A stretch of 64,000 bases of DNA, taken from Norana najaformis (taxonomy: Eukaryota > Annelida > Clitellata > Crassiclitellata > Hormogastridae). Shown piece after piece: positions 56,795 to 64,000 of the stretch (positions are counted from its first letter, which is position 1; each line of letters begins with the position of its first letter). The notes below the pieces were generated by a model. It saw nothing but the letters and a program-made list of their open reading frames with translations. It searched no databases and was not told where the DNA came from. The stretch spans positions 50,856,530-50,920,529 of the forward strand of contig OZ029914.1 of NCBI GenBank assembly GCA_964023275.1. Direction: 5' to 3'. Made by a program: the position numbers and the translations under genes.

Positions 56795-58765
56795 CTATTT
56801 CAAGAAGTAGAGTTGAGGAATCTGGCCTCGAGTCTCGTCATTTCTTGTGACAGTTTCAGCATATCTTGAGAATGTAAATGTCACATCGTCGCATTTACAA
56901 ATGGCTTGACATGGTTCTCCATAGTATCCTATGTTGTCTTGAGCAAAAGCAATTATAGTGTAAGTGATTCCGGCTCGGATCGGAATTGGTGAATCAAATG
57001 AAATTCTAAAAGGCGTTGAGTTTGCTGTAAACGGAATGGTGAATCGCTTCTTGTACTGGGGTAGGACTTCAATGTCGACATCGTATTGGTTTCCATCCGT
57101 TCCAGTGAATAAGCCCAAGCCACTAAGATGTATGTCTGTGTCAACGGTGAAGTCAATGCCTTCTCTAACTGGTCCGTAATACCAAATTCCCTTTTTAACA
57201 GTGATGGCTCGATCAACCATTTTTTCTACACGAAGCCTTTCATTCGTTTTAAACCGTAGAGATCCCGTGTTCTGTTTTGTAATGAAGTAAAAGTAAACGC
57301 CTGATTTTTCCTCTGCAGTTAAAACGTTCCCGTTGCCGACAAGGTTAGCGAAATCTGTTGGATTCATCGTCGGAAAACGAATATCATACAATAAACTGCC
57401 AAGAGTCTCTCTGATCTGCTCATCAGTTGGATTCTCAATCGACTTATGAATTCGCAACTGGTGTTTCGCCCAATTCACGCAGCTCTGGTAGACGACTGAT
57501 TCACTTGACCTCATTTTCTCAATCTTCAATATGGCGTCCATTGCTTGACTGGAGGAATCCAGGAGTTCTTCGCGTTTGAGAACCTTGTCAGAATTGTTGG
57601 AAATAAACTCAAGGCAGTCGTCCCTCAGAATTTCCTCAGAAAACAGAAGACTCTGATCCAATAGAAAGCAAACATTCTCAACCTTCATACTGATTTGAAG
57701 AAGTTTGGTGCATTCTTTCAACAGTTTGGGTAACATATACTTTTTCGCGGCATACATCAACGAAGGTGCCATTTCTGGAGAAATGTAGGCGTTGTCGCAG
57801 TACACGAATCTACGAAGCATATTAAAATCACCGAATAATTGTTATTGCTCAGAAAACGTTAAGGATATAGCCAAGTCCACACATCTCCGCAAAACCTCTT
57901 TAGTAACCTACGATTCTTCACTCAGCTAATGGACATATGGCGTTTTAAGTATCGTGTTACTTACTTACTTAGCAGGGATTCGGGATATGAAGAATTTCTC
58001 GACTGAATCTTTTCGACGACGAAATCTAACCAAAATACACCCCTAAACCTCTTAGCTGCGAGGAAGAGCAGCTAAGTTGACCCAGGTGACCTGGTGTTCC
58101 ATGAATCTAACCATTAACTGAGCAAGTGTTGCTTAGCTCTACTGTGCTTACAAGTGACGTATGCGCAGCTAAATGCCGACGTAGGTAATTATAAAAATAT
58201 ATTCATCTTTAATCTCAAGATCATATTCTATTATAACTTTATATGATGCTTGTTGAGAAACCCCTTTACAAATTCAACGTTTGTTTGCGGTAATTTAGCA
58301 CAATGTAAGCAAGTAGGTAATGCATTCGTTAACACGCCATATGTTCATCGGCTGAGCAAAGAATCGTAGGTGTGGACAAACACCACAATGGAAAGGAAAC
58401 AGCACATAATGTCCAGAGAAAACGGCCTCTTGTTCATCATTTACGTTTAAGCGAAGTTTGATCTGCCTATGACCTCATAATTGTTACCTCAAAAGAGCTC
58501 GGAAATTATCCGCATTGATATCATCAATTCGTATCTTTTCGTCTTTTCTCCTCCTCCATTTAGCCATTCCGCTGGCGAACATGGCTTCGAAAACAGGGCT
58601 TCGTGCGATCAACATGTACTTATGAGCCCGGATGTTTACCACTGTTCCATCTGGTGACTCCACTTCGAAGCAGACGTCCGTTGCTATTTCGTTGTCCAAC
58701 ATGTATTGCATGCATTCCGCCAAAGTCTTCTCCGACTGCCATCCAGTCTCATCTCGTGTAGCCAT
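56795..58765 (-). CDS. BTB-BACK-PHR protein H (BTBD6-like)
   Basis: Exon 1 58488-58765 (MATRDETGWQ; donor GTAACA), intron 678 bases, exon 2 56795-57809 (acceptor TCGTAG); 430 residues. A longer frame to 58777 starts with TTG, so the ATG at 58765 is preferred. BTB: LAECMQYMLDNEIATDVCF, VNIRAHKYMLIARSPVFEAMF, then FVYCDNAYISPEMAPSL. BACK: NWAKHQLRIHKSIENPTD, LLYDIRFPTMNPTDFANL. PHR: LSGLGLFTGTDGNQYDVDIE, GITYTIIAFAQDNIGYYG, end GQIPQLYF. Complete; the cleanest BTBD6-type member here. Confidence 0.92.
57810..58487 (-). other. Intron of gene H
   Basis: AT-rich, no element recognised. TAACTTACTT-like and GGTAATTATAAAAATATA stretches give no call. Confidence 0.6.
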
Positions 58766-58796
58766 TGTCAATATCAAGCTATAAGCAGAAAAATCA

Positions 58797-58828
58797 ATTA
58801 AATCAACGAAATAGCAACGGATGTCTGA
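58797..58828 (+). pseudogene. Tiny relic of a BTB exon 1
   Basis: AACGAAATAGCAACGGATGTCTG is identical in type to the NEIATDVC codons of the BTB first exons, on the strand opposite to gene H and about 30 bases beyond its start. A TGA follows where the Cys codon should be. Nothing else of the exon remains. Confidence 0.6.
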
Positions 58829-60234
58829 CTAGAATTCGCCTCTTATTGTTTCTATATCATCAGCTTTTTCTGGAGAAGATGACTTCGAAGTGATTAGTCC
58901 AAGTAGCTATGTTGAACCCATCTTAGGTTGATGGTTCGAAACGTTTTGAGGAAATCAGTTAAGGAATGTGTAACTGTCAATGAAGTAAGCATATGTCTGT
59001 TTATATAGCGCCTTGTAAGAGCCTCATAAACGCGCTGAAACAATTCAATCTAACAGGACTAAAAAGCTGCATTTTAATGTGAGTTGGAAATGTTTCTTGA
59101 GCCCTCTCATTTGGAAAAGTAGACCTACTTTTTGAGGGGAAGATTGTTCCAGAAGAACTGTCCGCTAGCTTGCACTAGATGTGCTCGCAGTGTCGTACTA
59201 ATTCTAAATGAAAATTCATAAGAATTCTAGAGTGAGATTTTGGAAACTATTTTACTGAAAGAAGTTTCACATGACGTTACATTTTCCAAACTCAACCAAC
59301 CTAAGTACGTTTACAGATCATAATTTTCTTTCTTTCGAATGTAAACTACGAGCTGAATTTTCAACAGCAGATGCGGTGCTTTCATTTTCGTTTTTCATTT
59401 AATTTTTGTTTAGCTTGCATGTGAATTAGGAAAATTTTCACAGAGAAAACCTAGTTATTTATAACGAACTCACTTTTAGGCAAGACCAATATTAGGTCTT
59501 TATCAACATGACATCACAAAATCTTATCCTAATGAAAGAGTCCAATATAGAGCTATATAATTGGCCTAATCAATAAGCCAGACAACTAATACAGTTAAAT
59601 CAATCTGAAAATAAAATCAATCAGGCAGGCCACCTTCGTTTTATCTTCTAGCAAAGACTCAGCTGGTATCCATAGGATACTCCGAAGACGTGTTCCTAAT
59701 CTGGCTAAAATCGCAGTCAAAGACAATTTCTCAGTTGCCTGGTATTACCAGCGAATAGGAAACTGTCCAATCCGGTAAAGCATCCACTTCACGCATGTGT
59801 GACAGGTGCAAATCTATAAATCCATCCGGAAAATTCCAACAGCGTGGAATTTTGACATAAGATTCGTCTTTCTTGCTCGTAAGTAAGCGATTAAATGTAA
59901 ATGTAAATACACGCGGCTTTCTATAGCGACTGCACGACCTCGACCCTGCTCGCAGAACTAGCTTACGGTGCTAATTGGTTAAACTACCTCTGTAGAAAAT
60001 GTTTTCAACTGCTGCATTCCGTCCCATGCGATTTCTACTACCCTGAAAACCGACTGGTCAGTTAATATCTATGTCAGAGTTTCTGAGAAGAAACGGGTGT
60101 ACAACAGAAACATTTCCTCTTCATTCAGCAGGTGGCAGCAACGGTACCCAATGAATCAGCTGAAAATTCAAAAGTGTCTTTATCAACATTTGTTAAAAGA
60201 TTTATAACTTAACTGCACACTGAGACTTGCACGT

Positions 60235-60375
60235 CCGTACCTTAACTGGCTTGGCGCCAATTCAACAGAACAGCGGTGGTGATGATCTCACCCGATAAAT
60301 TCATTATAAATGCGCTGGGTCGAAGTCATACGGTCGCTATATAAAACCGTATACATTTATATTTATTTACATTGT
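60235..60375 (+). mobile_element. tRNA-derived SINE (family 1), 3' half
   Basis: ACAGCGGTGG, ATCTCACCCGATAAATTCAT and the TATATAAAACCGTATACATT end match the minus-strand copies at 48305 and 49560 in reverse orientation; tail ATTTATATTTATTTACATT. Confidence 0.7.
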
Positions 60376-61329
60376 ATCACAAAAATTACATCAGCGAATG
60401 TCTAGCATACTTCTGCACTGCAAGTAACACAGTAGGCCTATTAGGGCTTCACTACGCTGGGCGGAGCTAGGATTGGTAATAAATTTCCCCGAAATTATTT
60501 TAAGAAAGTTATTTTAAGAAAGTTATTTTAAGAAAATTATTAGTAATGGCGCTTATAAATTGTGGTCCTGAGATATCTCGGAGAGCGACGCTAATGGACA
60601 TCGGTCAGTTACACGTCCTATCCATAACGTTGTTGTCGTCTTAGCAACTCGTCAACAAAAGTCGCTATCCAGTTCGTAATTGTGACTTTTCCATGTTAAG
60701 ATTGATTCTAAGATTTGTTACAAGAGGACTAGATTGTTATATTCGGCGTTTTATCATTGAGAAAAATTTTTATCAGAGGATCTAAATGTTTGAATCAATG
60801 TTTTATTATTCATATAATTCAAATTTTTTTTATCAGAAGAATAAATGTTATATTTAGCGTTCTGTTATTCTGAAATTGTATAATGAGCGGCGTCATTAGA
60901 TTAAGTTTCACCTGTATTGTTACCTGAGCAGTCTGACTGACTCTAAATAGGACATATCTTATGTGTTAAAAGAAAAACCGAAAGCGGCCTACGAGACGTT
61001 CGAAAAGGCCTACTGCTCAGTAAGAAGAATGTTCCTAATTAAACTATTTAGTTTGGACTTTGATCTAACTTAAGATAAATAATCGAAGTCTAATTTTTCG
61101 CACACATAAACTTCTATAGCGCCTTTTGTAATGACGCAAAATTCATTAATCGATGGTCTCTTATAAGCAAAACCGCATTTACTAGAACCACAACTTTCAT
61201 TGTATTTTGTCGAGATCCGTATGGCGGAGAGGAAAGAGAAGACGGCAGTTGAGCAAGATAAACTGAACTTTTTTGTTCGGCTGTCCCTTCTGTAATTTAT
61301 GTCTAAGCTCAAGACTTTCCTTTTTCAGA

Positions 61330-61545
61330 ATGTTAATCGTGATCGTAAACTCAAGATTTCTACTGCGCCCAACGAAAGTTAAGCCTCAGCAACCAGCTTA
61401 TTCTTCAAAAGAAAATTGACATACCCGTCTTGGGTTAGGTTTCTGGTGAAGAGCCAATAGCCAGGCAGGCAGACAGTCAGACGGCTACGGTGGGTGGTGT
61501 TTGGAATTGAATCTGCAGGATAGATAAGGGGAAGAAGAGGGACCA
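61330..61545 (-). mobile_element. L2/CR1-type LINE 3' fragment
   Basis: Minus strand reads CTTCTTCCCCTTATC, CACCGTAGCCGTCTGACT, then AACTTTCGTTGGGCGC and GTAGAAATCTTG, as at the 3' end of the LINE at 16700-16920. The terminal GATTAC-type tail is decayed. Confidence 0.75.
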
Positions 61546-61725
61546 ATAGGCTGTCTCTCTGTCTCTGTGAAACGACCTTCTTGGTATTGACCTTAGTATG
61601 GCATTGTTTTCGGACGCCGTCGTTTGGTGCCTTGTACATTTGACACCGGCGCTGTGCCAGTTGCTAATCAATAATAATACTTTCATTTGGTAGAACTGCA
61701 CACTGTACATGTAGGATTGCCAGCA

Positions 61726-63460
61726 ATGACCCACAATGACTGGCAAACTAAGATGACTGCGTTGGAGTGCAACCGTTATATGTTAGACAACGAAATAGAG
61801 ACAGACGTGTGTTTTGAAATTGCTTCCGAAGATGGCGACACTGTCTACATCCGGGCTCATAAGTACATGTTGATATCACGCAGTCCGGTGCTCTGGACCA
61901 TGCTCTGTGGAGAATTTGTAAAGAGGAACGGAGCAGAGACGAAGATCATTATCACTGATATCCAATCAGCTATTTTCAAGGAAATGTTAAGGTTAGTAAC
62001 AACCTATCTGTCTTTTGTCGTCTTTCGAAGTTTGCAAAGAACTGCATTTTGTAGAAAATGATTGTTGTACGTTTTGTCTCAACAAGCTTGCGAAAAATTA
62101 TCCTCTAAAAGAACAGTCGTTTAGATGTTTTTCAAACTGACCACAGTAAGGTCCAATTAAAATAATTATGTTAAGACATGGACCTTATAGCTTTTATTTG
62201 CATTTTACAAAAGCAGATGCATCAAAATTTGATCAGTAGAATCTGGGTTTTAATGCAGTACGAAATCTAACTCTGCCGTTTAACTTAAAACGACACTATT
62301 TAATATTCATAATTGCTGTGGGAATTCGACCCATTGACGCGCCATTGTTTAATGGTTGCATCAGTGTAATTACACGGTGATTTTAACTTCTTAGGTTCAT
62401 ATATTGTGAGAAAGCACAGCTGGCATTTGATTCCGCGCAGTTGATGCTGTATGCTGCGGAAAAGTATGATCTACCAAGACTGGTTCAACTTTGTACTACA
62501 GTCCTTCAGGATGGTTTGGATGTCTCTAACGTCTGCTATGTTCTAGACCTGAGCTTTCTGTATAACGACAGTGATCTGAGAGAGGCCTGCTTGAACTTTA
62601 TTGCCGATAATTCAGGTGCAGTTCTGAGTAGCGATGAATTTGCAACAATTTCGTCTGCAGCTCTAGAATCTGTACTTAAGATGGACAGAATAAAATCAAG
62701 TGAATCGACAATTTACCGAAGCTGCATTTCATGGGCAAAGCATCAACTGAAAAGTGAGAAGACAATTGAAGATGCGACAAATGAAGAGATCAGACAAACA
62801 CTTGAAAGCCTGTTTTATGAAATACGTTTTCCAACAATGGATATTGCGGAGTTTGCAATGCTTGTCGGCAAGAGTGAGATCCTTAGCACTGATGAACTTT
62901 CAAAGATTTACTATCACATCGCCACCAAGCAAAATACCGACGATATTGGATTTCCCACTAAAAACAGACAGGAGTTCGTAATCAGTCGCTTTACCCGTTC
63001 TTGGAAGTCGATGTATGAGAGCACCTGTTCAACCTGTAGTTCAAAGTTGCCAGCCCTTAATGCGGTAAATGTTGTTGTCGATAAAGATATTCTGCTGACA
63101 GGTCTGGGAGTTTACACCGGATACAATTGCATCGACTACGAGGTCGAGATTAAAGTGTATCCATCCAGGTTTTCAACTCCAAGCTACTCTCTTAAGGCCA
63201 CAGTTCCAGGCATCAGAAAGAACTCAAACATATATCACGTGCTGTTTGAGAAACCGGTAAAACTGTCGAGAGATAATGTGTATCAGATAGTTACTCTGTC
63301 GAACGGTGCTATCGGCCATCAGGGCCAAACTAATGAGCCCAGCAATGAGAAAGCTGGCGTTAAATTTAAGTTCTCCATATACACAGGACAATCGAAATCC
63401 AACTTCACAACTGAAATAAGTGGCCAAATTCCTCAGCTGCATTTCATGTTGACGCATTAA
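61726..63460 (+). CDS. BTB-BACK-PHR protein I
   Basis: Exon 1 61726-61991 (MTHNDWQTKM; donor GTTAGT), intron 403 bases, exon 2 62395-63460 (acceptor TTCTTAG); 443 residues. The ATG at 61726 is the first in frame. BTB: ALECNRYMLDNEIETDVCF, YIRAHKYMLISRSPVLWTML, then FIYCEKAQLAF. BACK: SWAKHQLKSEKTIEDATN, LFYEIRFPTMDIAEFAML. PHR: LTGLGVYTGYNCIDYEVEI, and end GQIPQLHF. A CSTC pair stands at the start of the PHR domain, as in gene F. The IGYYG turn of the other PHR domains is IGHQG here. Complete and probably functional as a Cullin-3 adaptor. Confidence 0.9.
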
Positions 63461-64000
63461 ATTTACTGTGTCAATTAGATGCAAGTGAATGTAGACCTAG
63501 GTTTGTCTCGTTTAAGCAATGTGTTTGTTAGCAAATGCAGATTCTGGCAAGTTTTGACAGGGCATTTTTTGACTGTTTTTGAATGTTCACGTTGATGCAT
63601 ACGTGTTCCTGACATGATTAGTATTACTGTTTTGCGCAATTTAGCTTAAGCTAATTTAAAATACATGAATTTTAAATTAATGCTAAGATTTGGAAATTAA
63701 TGTTTTACACCATTCATTCCGATGGTATCACCGTTAGTACTAACTTAAGCGGTCAGTCTAAGTTCAGTCAGTTGCAACACATGACAGCAAATGGAACAAT
63801 ATGACACCGTAAGCAACTTATTAAACTTTAGAACCATAGAGAATTCTTTTCTTTTAGCTCGAATACCAGTTAACTATGTCCCAAAACCTCCTCCCAGTGT
63901 CCTACGCGAGCTGCAGTAGGACATTTGGTCATTTTAGATCCCCTATTTTGGCCTCCAAATCCGCCCCGACCTCTTTATTATATCGTGACCCATTGCAAAC
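63461..64000. other. 3' flank of gene I
   Basis: No gene or repeat recognised. Confidence 0.4.

Larger units (their letters stand above)
58780..61330. other. Intergenic between divergent genes H and I
   Basis: 58990-59170 resembles the LINE 3' end at 30430 (minus; ATAGCGCCTTGTAAGAG). 59885-59960 is the 3' end of a family 1 SINE (minus) and 60235-60375 another in plus orientation. 60500-60540 is a short tandem AAGTTATTTTAAGA repeat. No gene recognised. Confidence 0.5.

Noticed and set aside
61687-61725. Longer N-terminus of gene I
   Set aside because: The upstream frame opens with TTG; the first ATG is at 61726 and matches the start position of the sister genes.

Overview
This window is animal nuclear DNA: AT-rich, with GT-AG introns, LINE, SINE, LTR and mariner relics, and long tri- and tetranucleotide microsatellites. 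Gene content (tandem BTB-BACK-PHR genes and large Mab-21 nucleotidyltransferase proteins) and the repeats (tRNA-derived SINEs, a Gypsy element with a Gmr1-like domain order) point to a marine invertebrate. I cannot place it to phylum from sequence alone; a cnidarian, lophotrochozoan or invertebrate deuterostome would all fit.

Left half (1-37 kb). Four copies of one unusual minus-strand gene lie in repeated blocks. Their main exon begins at the same splice acceptor, in the same codon phase, as exon 2 of the BTB-BACK-PHR genes further right, and encodes the end of a BTB domain and part of BACK. Where the PHR domain should follow, a Mab-21/cGAS-like nucleotidyltransferase takes over (G-S ... D-I-D preserved in all four), with a long helical C-terminal region. 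Copy A (1-2020) is open to the window edge; copy B (11276-14595) has a broken BACK part and an intact 978-residue nucleotidyltransferase ORF; copy C (about 21910-23195) is a pseudogene with a large internal deletion; copy D (31108-34464) is open over the whole fusion (1,118 residues). No usable BTB first exon is visible for any of them. The only spare one, at 42822-43390, is broken by a LINE fragment flanked by a target-site duplication.

Right half (45-63.5 kb). Five two-exon BTB-BACK-PHR genes (BTBD6-like, probable Cullin-3 adaptors) lie in the order + + - - +. All share one intron position and phase. The first (E) carries three 22-residue repeats and a predicted membrane helix after its PHR domain. 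The second (F) has CxxC pairs within the PHR domain and one apparent frameshift in a CA run.

Between the genes is a mosaic of repeated non-coding blocks, one of them inverted. It also holds LINE pieces of several families, two tRNA-derived SINE families, a mariner remnant, a CHCHD2/10-like pseudogene with a long adjacent hairpin, and a broken Gypsy element plus a possible solo LTR inside a (ATGT)n microsatellite next to copy C. The likely history is that a BTB-BACK-PHR gene in this cluster acquired a Mab-21 nucleotidyltransferase in place of PHR, and the fusion then spread by segmental duplication and partly decayed.
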